DNA from: Mesorhizobium_G sp049840935
Lineage (GTDB): Bacteria > Pseudomonadota > Alphaproteobacteria > Rhizobiales > Rhizobiaceae
NCBI GenBank assembly: GCA_049840935.1
Contig: JASGJA010000024.1
Span: forward strand, 124,001-188,000
Length of the DNA: 64,000 nucleotides
Direction of reading: 5' to 3'
Position numbers and translations under genes: made by a program. The notes below the pieces were generated by a model. It did not search any database and was not told the DNA's origin. It was given only the letters and a program-made list of their open reading frames with translations. The stretch's first letter is position 1, and each line of letters starts with the position of its first letter. This document shows positions 7,855 to 17,656 of the stretch, piece by piece.

Positions 7855-9494
7855 ATGATGATGCGAATTCAAACGCGTTCACGAGTGCTGCTTGCTGGTA
7901 CACTGCTTTCCGCCCTCCTTGCCGCAGCGCCTGTCGCGCTTGCGGATACGCCACCAGATACGCTCGTTCAGGCATGGGCCATCGATGATATGATTTCGCT
8001 CGACCCTGCAGAGGCGTTCGAGCTTTCCACCGGCGAAATCACCGGCAACACCTACGATATGCTGGTGCGCCTGGATGCCAACGACACGACCAAGGTTATC
8101 GGCGGCATAGCGGATAGCTGGACCGTATCGGATGACGGCCTGACCTATACGTTCAAGCTGAAGCCGGACATCAAGTTTGCATCCGGAAATCCGATCACTG
8201 CGGAAGACGTTGCGTGGTCGTTCGAGCGCGCCGTAAAGCTCAACAAGAGCCCTGCCTTCATCATCCAGCAGTTTGGCCTCACGTCAGATAATGTTGCGGA
8301 AAAGGCCAAGGCTGCTGACGCCGGCACCTTCGTATTCACCGTGGACAAATCCTACGCGCCAACCTTCGTGCTGAACTGCCTCACTGCCACGGTCGGCGCT
8401 GTGGTCGATTCCAAGCTGGTCAAGGAGCACGTCGCGGCAGTCACGCCCAGCGACGAATATAAATTCGACAATGACTTCGGCAATGGCTGGTTGAAAACCA
8501 ATTATGCCGGTTCTGGCCCGTTCAAGACCCGCGAGTGGAAGGCAAACGAAGCCGTAGTCATCGAGCGTAACGACAATTACTACGGCGAGAAGGCCAAGCT
8601 CGCCCGCGTCGTATACCGTCACGTCAAGGAAAGCGCGACACAGCGCCTGATGCTGGAAAAGGGCGACGTAGACATTGCACGCAACCTCCAGCCAGGCGAC
8701 TTTGATGCCGTCAGCAAGAACGGCGACTTGGAGGTCACCGCATCGCCCAAGAGCACGGTCTATTACTTCAGCCTCAACCAGAAAAACGAGAATCTCGCCA
8801 AGCCGGAAGTCCGCGAGGCGTTTAAGTATCTCGTCGATTACGACGCGCTTCAGGATACCCTTCTGAAAGGCATCGGCGAAATTCACCAGAACTTCCTGCC
8901 GAAAGGCATTCTCGGCGCGCGCGACGACAATCCTTACAAGCTGGACGTCGCCAAGGCGAAGGAACTGCTGGCAAAGGCCGGCCTGCCGGATGGCTTCTCG
9001 GTCACGATGGACGTGCGCAGCCAGCAACTGTCGCTGGCGTCGCTGAATCCATTCAGGCCACCGCTGCGCAGGCTGGGATCAAGATCGAAATCATCCCCGG
9101 CGATTTCAAAACCATCCTGACTAAATATCGCGCGCGTCAGCACGATATGGCGATCCTGCAATGGGGCGTCGATTACTGGGATCCGAACTCAAACGCGGAA
9201 ACCTTCGCGTCCAACCCCAATAATGCGGACGATTCCATGAACAAGACGCTGGCATGGCGCAATGCATGGGATGTTCCGGCTGACCTTCAGCAGGAAACGA
9301 AGGACGCATTGACCGAACGTGACGCTGACAAGCGCTCGGCCATGTATGCTGACATTCAGCAGAAGGTTCGCGACACCGGTCCGTTCATCCTGCTTTGGCA
9401 GGAAACCGAAATCGCGGGCCTGCGCAAAAATGTGCAGGGCTTCAAGCTCGGGCCGACATTCGACACCAATTTCGTCGCGCCGGTTTCAAAGTAA
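7855..9494 (+). CDS. dipeptide ABC transporter substrate-binding protein (frameshifted near 9039)
   Basis: Periplasmic binding protein of the SBP_bac_5 (DppA/OppA) family, about 546 residues when joined. Signal peptide at residues 1-30 ending PVALA before DTPPDTL. The first frame ends at 9120 after out-of-frame residues; the correct protein resumes as ESIQATAAQAGIKIEI in another frame and continues MAILQWGVDYWDPNSNAETF to the stop at 9494. Adding one base near 9039 (GCGTC read as GCGGTC) restores ...SQQLSLAVAESIQ..., the expected length. The total of 1640 bases fits one missing base. Start could also be GTG 7852 or ATG 7858/7861; AAGGGA at 7841 favours 7855. Operon with the permeases downstream. 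Confidence 0.88.
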
Positions 9495-9512
9495 AGCGCA
9501 GGGGTTCCGCCA

Positions 9513-10580
9513 TTGGCGAACACCGCTGAACGTGCACCTACGAGAGGGAGGCGCCGCGCTGGCGCCTCATCTCTGGCGTGGTCAATTCTGAATTTTCTTG
9601 TCGTCGCCGCGATCACCTTTCTGGGGCTCATCACGGTCACATTCTTCATCGGGCGCGTCATCCCGATTGATCCCGTTCTGGCCATTGTCGGCGACCGCGC
9701 GCCTGCAAGTGTGGTCGCTGCCGCACGTAAGCAATATGGCTTCGATCTGCCGCTTTGGGATCAATACGTTCTGTATCTAACCAAGGCGCTGAAAGGCGAT
9801 TTCGGCAATTCGGTCCTGTCCACTTATCCGGTCATGGATGACATTCGCCGTGTGCTGCCCGCCACCTTCGAACTTGCCACTGTCGGCACGATCATTGGCT
9901 TGCTGCTCGGCATTCCGCTTGGTGTACTTGCCGCCGTAAAACGCGACAGCTTCATCGACCAGATCGTCCGCGTCATTGGCCTTGTCGGCTATTCCGTGCC
10001 CATCTTCTGGCTTGGCCTGATGGGATTACTCGTTTTCTACGCGCGCCTCGGTTGGGTCGAAGGTCCGGGCCGAATTGGTGTGGCATACGAATACAGTTTC
10101 ACGCCCATCACCGGCCTGTTCCTCGTTGATGCAATTCTTCAAGGCGATTGGGATGTCTTCCGTGATGTGTTTCGCCACATCATTTTGCCGGGCGCTCTTC
10201 TTGGCTATTTTTCAATGGCTTACATAAGCCGCATAACTCGATCCTTCATGCTGAATGAGTTGTCTCAGGAATACATAGTTGCCGCTCGCGCAAAAGGTTT
10301 GTCCGAAACCCGTGTCATCTGGGGGCATGCGTTGCGCAACGCTGCGGTGCCGCTGGTCACGGTCATTGCGCTGTCTTACGCAACGCTGCTTGAAGGCTCC
10401 GTTTTGACCGAAACCGTCTTCGCGTGGCCGGGCATCGGCTCCTATCTCTACAACTCGCTGCAAAACGCAGACATGAACGCCGTGCTCGGCGGCACCATCG
10501 TCATCGGTGCGCTGTTCATCGCGCTCAACCTGCTGTCCGATCTGCTCTACCGTGTACTCGATCCGAGGACGCGCGCATGA
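9513..10580 (+). CDS. dipeptide ABC transporter permease (DppB-like)
   Basis: Inner-membrane permease of 355 residues, TTG start at 9513 preceded by AGGGG. The first helix (about 25-48) is followed by the DppB-type periplasmic region (RVIPIDPVLAIVGDRAPASVV..., YLTKALKGDFGNSV). The binding-protein-dependent transport signature lies at EYIVAARAKGLSETRVIWGHALRNAAVPLV (about residues 252-281), the loop that contacts the ATPase. C-terminal helices follow to LLYRVLDPRTRA. The TGA overlaps the ATG of the next permease (ATGA at 10577), typical of translationally coupled importer operons. Confidence 0.93.
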   Translation: MANTAERAPTRGRRRAGASSLAWSILNFLVVAAITFLGLITVTFFIGRVIPIDPVLAIVGDRAPASVVAAARKQYGFDLPLWDQYVLYLTKALKGDFGNSVLSTYPVMDDIRRVLPATFELATVGTIIGLLLGIPLGVLAAVKRDSFIDQIVRVIGLVGYSVPIFWLGLMGLLVFYARLGWVEGPGRIGVAYEYSFTPITGLFLVDAILQGDWDVFRDVFRHIILPGALLGYFSMAYISRITRSFMLNELSQEYIVAARAKGLSETRVIWGHALRNAAVPLVTVIALSYATLLEGSVLTETVFAWPGIGSYLYNSLQNADMNAVLGGTIVIGALFIALNLLSDLLYRVLDPRTRA

Positions 10581-11491
10581 GCAATGTGGCTATGTCTCGA
10601 CGCGAATGGCTGCTGAGCGAGCGCCCGCAATCACGACTGCAAGCGCGCCTTGGCCGCGCCTATATGAGTTGGCAGCGCTTTGCCGCAAATCGGCTGGCGT
10701 TGATCGGTCTTGCGATCATCATCCTGCTGTTGCTCGTCGCGGCTTTTGCCGATGTTCTCGCCCCTTATTCTCCCATTGCAGGTGATCTTCGGCAGGGATT
10801 GAAACCGCCCAGCTGGGAACACTGGATGGGTACGGACGATCAGGGCAGGGACATTCTCTCGCGCATTATCTATGGGTCGCGTCTCACGCTCTATGTCGTC
10901 GTGCTGGTTGCGATTCTCGCTGCACCCATAGGCTTGTTGGTTGGCACTGTCGCGGGCTATGCGGGCGGCTGGGTCGACACCATTCTTAGCCGCATCACTG
11001 ACATTTTCCTCGCCTTCCCCAAGCTCATTCTGGCGCTCGCTTTCGTCGCCGCATTGGGGCCGGGAATCGAAAACGCTGTCATCGCCATCGCGATTACATC
11101 ATGGCCGCCTTACGCCCGCATCGCTCGCGCAGAAACGCTGACAGTGCGCAAGTCGGATTACATCGCCGCCGTCCGGCTGATGGGCGCATCGCCCGCGCGC
11201 ATCGTGGTGCGTCACATCATGCCGCTGTGCATTTCATCGCTCATCGTCCGTGTCACGCTCGACATGGCGGGCATCATCCTAACCGCAGCGGGCCTAGGTT
11301 TTCTCGGCCTCGGCGCGCAGCCGCCATTGCCCGAATGGGGCGCGATGATTGCCTCCGGTCGTCGTTTCATTCTTGATCAATGGTGGGTAGCCGCCATGCC
11401 CGGCATGGCGATCCTTATCGTCAGCCTCGGCTTCAACCTTCTGGGCGACGGCCTGCGTGATGCCCTCGACCCGCGAGGGTCCGGCCAATGA
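10577..11491 (+). CDS. dipeptide ABC transporter permease (DppC-like)
   Basis: Second permease subunit, 304 residues from ATG at 10577, which overlaps the previous stop. The N-terminal cytoplasmic arm (residues 1-35) leads to a first helix LALIGLAIIILLLLVAAFADV, then the OppC_N-type APYSPIAGD, WMGTDDQGRDILSRIIYGSR and four to five further helices. The ATPase-contact loop is DYIAAVRLMGASPARIVVRHIMP. The gene ends with ALDPRGSGQ and its TGA overlaps the ATG of the ATPase gene at 11488. A longer reading back to 10424 lies inside dppB and is not coding. Confidence 0.93.
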   Translation: MSNVAMSRREWLLSERPQSRLQARLGRAYMSWQRFAANRLALIGLAIIILLLLVAAFADVLAPYSPIAGDLRQGLKPPSWEHWMGTDDQGRDILSRIIYGSRLTLYVVVLVAILAAPIGLLVGTVAGYAGGWVDTILSRITDIFLAFPKLILALAFVAALGPGIENAVIAIAITSWPPYARIARAETLTVRKSDYIAAVRLMGASPARIVVRHIMPLCISSLIVRVTLDMAGIILTAAGLGFLGLGAQPPLPEWGAMIASGRRFILDQWWVAAMPGMAILIVSLGFNLLGDGLRDALDPRGSGQ

Positions 11492-12325
11492 AACCGCTGC
11501 TCACTGTCGAAGATCTCCGTGTTCGCTTTCACACTCGCACCGGCACGATCGAAGCCGTGCGTGGTGTATCTTTCGAGCTTGGCCGCGAGAGGTTGGGCAT
11601 CGTCGGTGAATCCGGTTCGGGCAAATCGCAGACAGGCCGCGCGATCATGGGCCTCACGCCTCCCCATGCTGAAGTCACCGCACGCAAGCTGGAATTCGAT
11701 GGCATCAACCTGATGAAAATGTCAGCCCGCGCGCGGCGGGATTTGCGCGGCGACCGCATCGCCATGATCCTGCAAGATCCGAAATATTCGCTCGATCCCG
11801 TCATGACTATCGGCAGGCAGATCGTCGAAATCTCTGCAAGCTCACGAAAAGATCGGCAAGAGCGAAGCGCGCAAACGTGCCTTGGCGATGCTGGAAAGCG
11901 TTCAGATTCGCGATCCCGCTCGTGTTTATGACCTCTATCCGCATGAGGTTTCCGGCGGCATGGGGCAGCGCGCTATGATTGCCATGATGCTCATTGCCAA
12001 TCCGCAGCTTTTGATTGCCGATGAGCCCACCTCGGCGCTGGACGTGACCGTTCAGCTCGACGTGTTGCGCATACTCGATCAGCTTGTGACCGAGCGCGGC
12101 ATGGGCCTGATATTCATCTCGCACGATCTGCGTTTGGTGTCCTCCTTCTGCGACCGCGTCATCGTCATGTATGCGGGGCGTATTGTGGAGCAACTCAAAG
12201 CATCCGAACTCAATCAGGCGCAGCACCCTTATACGCGCGGCTTGCTGGATTGCATGCCACGCCTTGGCGCTGCCGACCGTCACCCGCTTCCAACGCTGGA
12301 CCGAAAGCCGGAGTGGGCGCTTTGA
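11488..12325 (+). CDS. dipeptide ABC transporter ATP-binding protein (DppD-like, frameshifted near 11833)
   Basis: ATPase subunit, about 278 residues once the frame is repaired. Walker A is GESGSGKSQTGR (about residues 39-50), the Q-loop region ILQDPKYSLDPVMTIGRQI follows, then the frame breaks. The signature EVSGGMGQRAMIAMML, Walker B LLIADEPTSALD and switch histidine ISHDLRLV are in the second frame (readable from 11882). Removing one T from TCTCTG at 11831-11836 gives IVEILQAHEKIGKSEARKRALAML, a smooth join; the 838-base span fits one extra base. Both halves are intact and unmutated otherwise, so an error in the sequence is likelier than a dead gene. Operon member, stop overlapping the next start. 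Confidence 0.88.
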
Positions 12326-13065
12326 CCAACGCGCTGGAGCTTGATCGTGTCAAAGTGATTTATGATGGCTTTCATGCGCTGAAAGACGTCAGTCTGGCGG
12401 TCGAGCGGGGAGAGGCTTTCGGTCTTGTTGGCGAATCCGGTTCCGGCAAATCGACCATCCTGCGCGCCATTGCGGGCTTGGCTCCGGTTGCTTCGGGCGC
12501 AATCACCATCGACGGCCAAAGCTTATCGAAGCGGCGCGACAAGGCGTTCTACCATTCGGTGCAGATGGTATTCCAAGACCCGTATGGGTCGCTGCACCCT
12601 CGCCAAACGGTCGACCGCTTTTTGCAGGAGCCACTCGCAATCCACGGTATTGACGATCAGGAAAAGCGCATCGTGCGCGCGCTGGAAGAGGTCGGCCTCG
12701 GCACGGGCTTTCGCTTCCGCTATCCGCATCAGCTTTCCGGCGGTCAGCGCCAGCGTGTCGCCATTGCGCGCGCGCTGATCGTCGAACCTTCGATCTTGCT
12801 GCTGGACGAACCGACTTCCGCGCTGGATGCCTCTGTGCAAGCAGAGGTGCTCAACCTGTTGGAAACAGTTCGCAAGGCACGCAAGCTCACCTTTCTGCTT
12901 GTCAGTCACGACCTCGCTGTCGTCGCGCATATGTGCGACCGCCTGATGGTGATGCAGCACGGCGAAGAGGTGGAGCAATTGCGGGCAGGCGAATTGTCGG
13001 CAAGAAAAGCGCGGCAGCCCTATACGCAAAAGCTTATTGAGGCCAGTTCAGGCTTCCGCAGATAG
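12322..13065 (+). CDS. dipeptide ABC transporter ATP-binding protein (DppF-like)
   Basis: Second ATPase subunit, 247 residues. TTG at 12322 is preferred: it overlaps the preceding TGA (TTGA) and GGAG sits 8 bases before it; GTG at 12313 is an alternative. Walker A GESGSGKSTILRA (about residues 38-50), Q-loop QMVFQDPYGSLHPRQTV, signature QLSGGQRQRVAIARAL, Walker B ILLLDEPTSALD and VSHDLAVV are all present. The typical DppF/OppF C-terminal YTQKLIEAS is present, but a long C-terminal zinc-type extension is not. Last gene of the operon; a terminator hairpin follows immediately. Confidence 0.92.
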   Translation: MTNALELDRVKVIYDGFHALKDVSLAVERGEAFGLVGESGSGKSTILRAIAGLAPVASGAITIDGQSLSKRRDKAFYHSVQMVFQDPYGSLHPRQTVDRFLQEPLAIHGIDDQEKRIVRALEEVGLGTGFRFRYPHQLSGGQRQRVAIARALIVEPSILLLDEPTSALDASVQAEVLNLLETVRKARKLTFLLVSHDLAVVAHMCDRLMVMQHGEEVEQLRAGELSARKARQPYTQKLIEASSGFRR

Positions 13066-13066
13066 C

Positions 13067-13094
13067 AAAAGGCCCGACAGTTTGCCGGGCCTTT
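13067..13094. terminator. bidirectional rho-independent terminator
   Basis: AAAAGGCCCG and CGGGCCTTT form a GC-rich stem with A-run on one side and T-run on the other. It begins two bases after the last dipeptide-transport gene and stands before the convergent lipoprotein gene ending at 13115, so it can stop transcription from both directions. Confidence 0.8.
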
Positions 13095-13114
13095 CGAACT
13101 GCTCACGAAAACAA

Positions 13115-13396
13115 TTAATAGCCGCTTGGGCATCGGGCCTCATAGATACGGCCATATTCGTCGCGGTAACGGCAAAGGCCCTCACGCGGGTTGCCGTTAT
13201 TGTCCATTGCCTTGCCTACCAGTGCGCCAGCAACCGCGCCGACTGCGCCGCCGATGAGTGCATTGCGAGTGTCGTTGCCTCCGGCAGCTGTGCCGAGCGC
13301 AGCGCCACCGACGCCACCGATGACCGCGCCTTTTTCGGCATTTGTGCAGGCCGCCAGCGGAATGAGCAGCGCAAGGCCGAGAATGAGTTTCTTCAT
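13115..13396 (-). CDS. glycine-zipper lipoprotein, 93 aa
   Basis: Small outer-membrane-type lipoprotein. The lipobox LAAC at residues 14-17 follows a hydrophobic signal (MKKLILGLALLIPLAAC). The middle contains glycine-zipper repeats (GAVIGGVGGAALGTAAGG and IGGAVGAVAGALVGKAM, about residues 23-64), followed by a short C-terminal part with CRYRDEYGRIYEARCP, probably a disulphide pair. It resembles the 17-kDa antigen/YMGG glycine-zipper class; function is structural or unknown. Monocistronic on the minus strand. Confidence 0.85.
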   Translation of the reverse strand: MKKLILGLALLIPLAACTNAEKGAVIGGVGGAALGTAAGGNDTRNALIGGAVGAVAGALVGKAMDNNGNPREGLCRYRDEYGRIYEARCPSGY

Positions 13397-13599
13397 TGAT
13401 AAAACCTCCAGAAATGACCCTTCGAGCGCACTATTGCACGGATGCCCCTACAACCCCCACAACGCGTTGAAGCTGAATTGGCTCCATGTGCCGTGCAATT
13501 TTGCGTGGCGCCCGCTATCCCAACGCCCGCCAAAAGCAGGCAGAAGATGGCAGCGGCAAGGCGAAGTAACAATTAACCCGCGATTCGCCCAGTTTTGGC

Positions 13600-14409
13600 T
13601 CAATCTTTACGTGCGGAAATCAGGAGATTCGCCAGTTCAACGAATCCGGTCGCGCCCTTGCCCTTAGCGACAAAACTTGGCGGCGAGGTCAGCGAATCGG
13701 CGAAATCAAGCACATTTGCCACCCCGACGCTGTTCCTGAAAAACCCAAACATGGGCTGATCGTTCGGGCTGTCACCGGCAAACACGATTTCCTCGTTCTG
13801 CTTGTCGATGTCTACGCCAAAGCAATCCTTGAGAAACACGCGGGTGGTGCTCAGCTTGTCGTAACCGCCGAACCAGCCATTTACGTGAATGGATGAGATT
13901 TTAGCCGTTGCGCCCGCCTCATGAAAAATCTCCACAATTCGCTCGACCGCGCTGCGGGGTAGGGGTGGCACATCCTCGCAGAAATCAATCGCCAGATCGG
14001 CCTCGCGATAGGCTTGATCGGCAGCTACCGCGGCGCCCGGAACCTCCCGCAAAACACGCTGGCGAATTGCTTCAAGCTTTTGCTTATCCGCCGCCCGCTC
14101 CTCATCAGATTTCGCATAGTGGCGCAGCATCCGCTTTTGCTTCTCATCGTAGCGAAAGTAAAAAGCGCCATTCTCGCCGACCACTCCGTCTACCGGCCAT
14201 TGACGCGCGATCAAATCACACCATCCCGCAGGGCGTCCGGTGATAGGCGCAACAACCAAGCCCACACGCTGCAAGGCTTCCAGCGCGGAATAGGCCGACG
14301 CGGGCAAGCGGCCATCCTGTGTCAGCGTGTCGTCAATATCGGTTAGCACGACGCGAACCTTGCGACGCTCGTCCCGTCTAAACTCGGAAAGCGGCTTGCT
14401 ACGGATCAT
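13600..14409 (-). CDS. HAD-superfamily IIB sugar/phosphoglycerate phosphatase-like hydrolase
   Basis: 269 residues from ATG at 14409 (MIRSKPLSEF...). The longer reading would run into tRNA-Phe and is rejected. HAD motif I is LTDIDDTLTQDG (about residues 20-31), motif II VAPITGRPAGW, and motif IV GDSPNDQPMFGFF with the paired aspartates. The type IIB cap lies between. Best matches by memory are the Cof/mannosyl-3-phosphoglycerate or sucrose-phosphate phosphatase groups; substrate cannot be assigned. Lies between the lipoprotein gene and tRNA-Phe on the minus strand. Confidence 0.85.
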   Translation of the reverse strand: MIRSKPLSEFRRDERRKVRVVLTDIDDTLTQDGRLPASAYSALEALQRVGLVVAPITGRPAGWCDLIARQWPVDGVVGENGAFYFRYDEKQKRMLRHYAKSDEERAADKQKLEAIRQRVLREVPGAAVAADQAYREADLAIDFCEDVPPLPRSAVERIVEIFHEAGATAKISSIHVNGWFGGYDKLSTTRVFLKDCFGVDIDKQNEEIVFAGDSPNDQPMFGFFRNSVGVANVLDFADSLTSPPSFVAKGKGATGFVELANLLISARKD

Positions 14410-14430
14410 GCCCAATCTGTTTGACTGGAG

Positions 14431-14506
<76 letters not shown>

Positions 14507-14708
14507 CTAGTGCCGTTTCGTGAGAAACAACCTTGCGCAATCGAGTAATTTCCGAAAGGCGCGTGGGTTATAGCATGCGATTTTCGCCTGTCCAGCGCTG
14601 CGCGACCGAAATTTCGTTGATTGACGCATCATACTGAAATTTCGACGTTTTCTTGCGCAATCGGCTTGGGAAATCGCTATAGAGTGAGCTGATAAGCGCC
14701 AATTGCGC

Positions 14709-14906
14709 TCAATTTTCGCCGGTTCCGTCTTCGTCGGCGTCGCCTTTCGATCCGATAACGTAGGAGCCGGAAAGCCAGCGATTCAGATCGAGGTCTTTGC
14801 AACGCGTCGAGCAGAAGGGATAGTTCTCGCGGGAAGATGGCTTGCCGCATTCCGGGCAGGCCCTGCGGGCCCGGATCGGCGTTACCTTGGAATGCTCGTC
14901 CGTCAT
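14709..14906 (-). CDS. yacG: DNA gyrase inhibitor YacG (zinc finger)
   Basis: 65 residues from ATG at 14906, which overlaps the 3' end of maf by four bases. Four cysteines form the zinc site: CPEC at about residues 16-19 and C-x3-C in FCSTRC, followed by the conserved KDLDLNRWLSGSYVI. This is the YacG family; the E. coli protein binds GyrB and inhibits gyrase. The C-terminal tail (GSKGDADEDGTGEN) is acidic, as is common. Translationally coupled to maf. Confidence 0.92.
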   Translation of the reverse strand: MTDEHSKVTPIRARRACPECGKPSSRENYPFCSTRCKDLDLNRWLSGSYVIGSKGDADEDGTGEN

Positions 14907-15547
14907 TTCCGTCCCGGCTTCGGCTGCCCGACAGTGAGCCACGAGAAAAGCACCGGATATCCATCCCCCGTCAGCAGGGACACGGTCTCATAAAGCGGCA
15001 GGCCGACAACGTTCGTATATGAACCCACCAGCTTGACCACGAAACTCCCGGCCAATCCCTGCACGCCATAAGCGCCCGCCTTGCCGCGCCATTCGCCGGA
15101 GGCAAGATATGCATCGAGTTCCTGCCGCGAGAGTCGCTTGAACCGCACGCGCGTTTCAACGAGCCGCTGGCGCGCTTTCCCTTCGGGCGTAATCAGGCAA
15201 ACACCGGAATAGACGCGATGCGTCCGGCCCGAAAGGAGTTTCAGGCAGTTCGCCGCTTCATCAAGAATCTCGGCCTTCGGCAAAATGCGACGCCCAACAG
15301 CCACGACCGTATCGGCAGCCAGAACGAAAGAGGGCTCGAAATCCTTCTCTTCCTTCAAGCGTTCGGCGGCAGCCTCGGCCTTCTCACGCGCCAGCCGCTT
15401 CGCAAGCGAGCGCGGGTGCTCCGCGCGCAAAGGCGTTTCGTCGATGTCTGTCGGAAACACACGATCCGGCTCGATACCGGCCTGCTGCAACAGCTCGATT
15501 CGGCGCGGCGAGCCGGAAGCGAGTACGAGCTTTTTCTCGGCGCTCAT
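14903..15547 (-). CDS. maf: Maf-family nucleotide pyrophosphatase
   Basis: 214 residues. The N-terminal LASGSPRRIELLQQAG is the Maf signature, followed by the AREKAEAAA segment and the catalytic region FVLAADTVVAVGRRILPKA with the conserved aspartate. GAYGVQGLAGSFV completes the substrate pocket. Members hydrolyse non-canonical or canonical nucleoside triphosphates to monophosphates and can affect septation. The start at 15547 directly abuts the infA stop at 15548, so infA-maf-yacG form one transcription unit. Confidence 0.94.
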   Translation of the reverse strand: MSAEKKLVLASGSPRRIELLQQAGIEPDRVFPTDIDETPLRAEHPRSLAKRLAREKAEAAAERLKEEKDFEPSFVLAADTVVAVGRRILPKAEILDEAANCLKLLSGRTHRVYSGVCLITPEGKARQRLVETRVRFKRLSRQELDAYLASGEWRGKAGAYGVQGLAGSFVVKLVGSYTNVVGLPLYETVSLLTGDGYPVLFSWLTVGQPKPGRK

Positions 15548-15766
15548 CTATTTGAAACGATAGGTGATGCGGCCCTTGGTCAGGTCATAGGGTGTCATTT
15601 CCACCAGAACCTTGTCACCCGTAAGAACACGGATGCGGTTCTTGCGCATACGACCGGCGGTGTGAGCAATGATCTCGTGCTCGTTTTCGAGCTTTACGCG
15701 GAACATCGCGTTGGGCAGCAATTCCGTAACCGTGCCCGGAAATTCGAGGACTTCTTCCTTCGGCAT
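15548..15766 (-). CDS. infA: translation initiation factor IF-1
   Basis: 72 residues, the standard length. Single S1/OB-fold domain: PKEEVLEFPGTVTELLPNAMFRVKLEN, then HTAGRMRKNRIRVLTGDKVLVEM and the typical ending YDLTKGRITYRFK. IF-1 binds the 30S A site during initiation. First gene of the infA-maf-yacG unit, 106 bases downstream of the UPF0262 gene. Confidence 0.97.
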   Translation of the reverse strand: MPKEEVLEFPGTVTELLPNAMFRVKLENEHEIIAHTAGRMRKNRIRVLTGDKVLVEMTPYDLTKGRITYRFK

Positions 15767-15871
15767 TCTCTACCTTTGCATGGAATGAGGTGTCTTCGGC
15801 TGTGCCGAAAAACTGGCGGAACCTATAGTATCAAGATCGATTTGTGAACCTTGGATTTGAAACAACTGCGC

Positions 15872-16354
15872 TTAACCGCGCCAATGCAGCACGCAGACCA
15901 ATGTAAACAGCCGTCGCGCCGTGTCGAAATCGATCTCGATTTTGCCGGCAAGGCGATCCATCAGCGTTTGCGAACCCTCATTATGCAGGCCACGCCGCCC
16001 CATATCGATGGCTTCGATCTGGCTCGGCGTCGATGAACGGATTGCGTCGTAATAGCTTTCGCAGATCATGTAATAGTCTTTGACGATGCGCCTGAACGGC
16101 GTCAACGACAGAATATGCGTTACGACTGCCTCGCCATTCTCGCGCGAAATCGCGAACACCAAACGCGATTCCACCAATGAAAGCTTGAGCTTATAGGGTC
16201 CGGCATCATCATTCACCGGCGCAAAGCTGTTCTCTTCGATCAGGTCGAAAATCGCGACCGCGCGCTCATGCTCTACATCGGGAGTCGAACGGCCGATCGT
16301 CTCGTCCAGTTCGACGTCCACAAGCTTTGCATTGGTTCGCCCAGTCCCCGACAT
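15872..16354 (-). CDS. UPF0262 family protein
   Basis: 160-residue protein of the uncharacterised UPF0262/PF06793 family, which is confined largely to alphaproteobacteria. The conserved blocks LVDVELDETIGRSTPDVEHERAVAIFDLIEENSF, YKLKLSLVESRLVF and LTPFRRIVKDYYMICESYYDAIRSSTPSQIEAIDMGRRGLHNEGS are recognisable. No signal peptide or membrane helix. It lies 6 bases downstream of hisD, so is probably cotranscribed. In related genomes I recall a low-molecular-weight phosphatase gene between this gene and infA; only 105 bases separate them here. Confidence 0.88.
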   Translation of the reverse strand: MSGTGRTNAKLVDVELDETIGRSTPDVEHERAVAIFDLIEENSFAPVNDDAGPYKLKLSLVESRLVFAISRENGEAVVTHILSLTPFRRIVKDYYMICESYYDAIRSSTPSQIEAIDMGRRGLHNEGSQTLMDRLAGKIEIDFDTARRLFTLVCVLHWRG

Positions 16355-16360
16355 TGAAGC

Positions 16361-17654
16361 CTACATGTTCAGCCTGATAGCCACCGAGCGTCCATGCCCA
16401 TCCAATCCCTCGGCCTTGGCGAGAGCAATTGCAGCCGGTGCAAGCTGGCGCAACTGTTCCGGGCCAAGCTTGAGAATAGATGTGCGCTTGACGAAATCGA
16501 GCACGGAAAGACCGGACGAAAAGCGAGCCGACCGCGCTGTCGGCAAAACGTGATTCGACCCGCCGACATAGTCGCCGATGACCTCCGGCGTATGTCTGCC
16601 GATGAACACCGCGCCCGCATTGCGCATGCGCGCGAAAAACGCTTCCGCTTCATCGAACGCCAACTCGACATGCTCCGCCGCGATGCGATCTACCAGCGGC
16701 AATGCATCATCCAGTTTCGGCACGAGAATAATCGCACCGAAATCGCGCCAGCTTTCCTCAGCGTGTTCGGGACGCGGCAACGCCGCGATCTGGCGATCCA
16801 CTGCTGAAGCCACCGCATCCGCAAAACCTGCATCGTCAGTAATCAGGATCGATTGTGCCCCGCCGCCATGCTCGGCCTGTGCGATCAGGTCCGCGGCAAT
16901 CCAGTCCGGATCATTCGCACTGTCAGCCACCACCAGCACTTCTGATGGTCCCGCGATCATATCTATCCCGACTTTGCCAAACACCTGCCGCTTGGCCGCT
17001 GCCACATAGGCATTACCCGGGCCGACAATCTTGGCCACCGGCTTGACCGTCTGCGTGCCATAGGCCAGCGCTGCGACAGCCTGCGCCCCGCCCACGCGAT
17101 AAATCTCGGTGACGCCCGCAATATTGGCCGCGACCAGCACCAGCGGGTTAATCGCTCCGCCGGTCGCAGGCACCACCATCGCGATGCGCTCGACCCCGGC
17201 AACGCGCGCTGGGATCGCGTTCATCAGAACTGAACTCGGATAGCTCGCCAGTCCACCCGGCACGTAAAGGCCCACAGACTCCACCGCAGTCCAGCGCGAA
17301 CCCAATTCGGCGCCGATAGCGTCGACATAGCGGTCGTCCTTCGGCATCTGGCGCTTGTGGTGCGAACTCGATGCGGTCCCGCGCAAAACGCAGGGCTTCA
17401 ACGGTATTCAGATCGACCTGCTCATAGGCGGCCTTGATCTCATCGGCAGTAACGGCAATGCCCATCGCGCCCAGATCGGCGCGGTCAAACTTCTGCGTAA
17501 GCTCAATCAGCGCCGCGTCGCCGCGCGCCCGGACATCGGCGATAATATCGCGCACGACCTTATCGACTTCCGGCGAAGCCTCTCGCTTCGTCTCAAGAAA
17601 AGCGGCAAATGCGCTCTCAAAGCCGCTATCGGTCTGGTTCAATCGAATAGGCAT
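16361..17654 (-). CDS. hisD: histidinol dehydrogenase (frameshifted at 17365-17366)
   Basis: Catalyses the last two oxidations of histidine biosynthesis, L-histidinol to L-histidine, with NAD and zinc. 430 residues when joined. The N-terminal part runs MPIRLNQTDSGFESAF... to EALRFARDRIE; the rest, SHHKRQMPKDDRYVDAIG..., is in another frame. Removing one A (plus strand) from the AA at 17365-17366 joins them perfectly. Motifs include GLYVPGGLASYPSSVLMN, GPGNAYVAAAKR, IDMIAGPSEVLVVAD, AQAEHGGGAQ and GGSNHVLPT. The 1294-base span fits one extra base. ATG at 17654; the DUF2948 stop is only two bases upstream. Confidence 0.93.
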
Positions 17655-17656
17655 TC

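Noticed and set aside
9030..9050. Programmed ribosomal frameshifting in the dppA-like gene and the other split genes
   Set aside because: No slippery heptamers or conserved downstream structures, no precedent in these families, and nine unrelated genes affected; sequence error is simpler.
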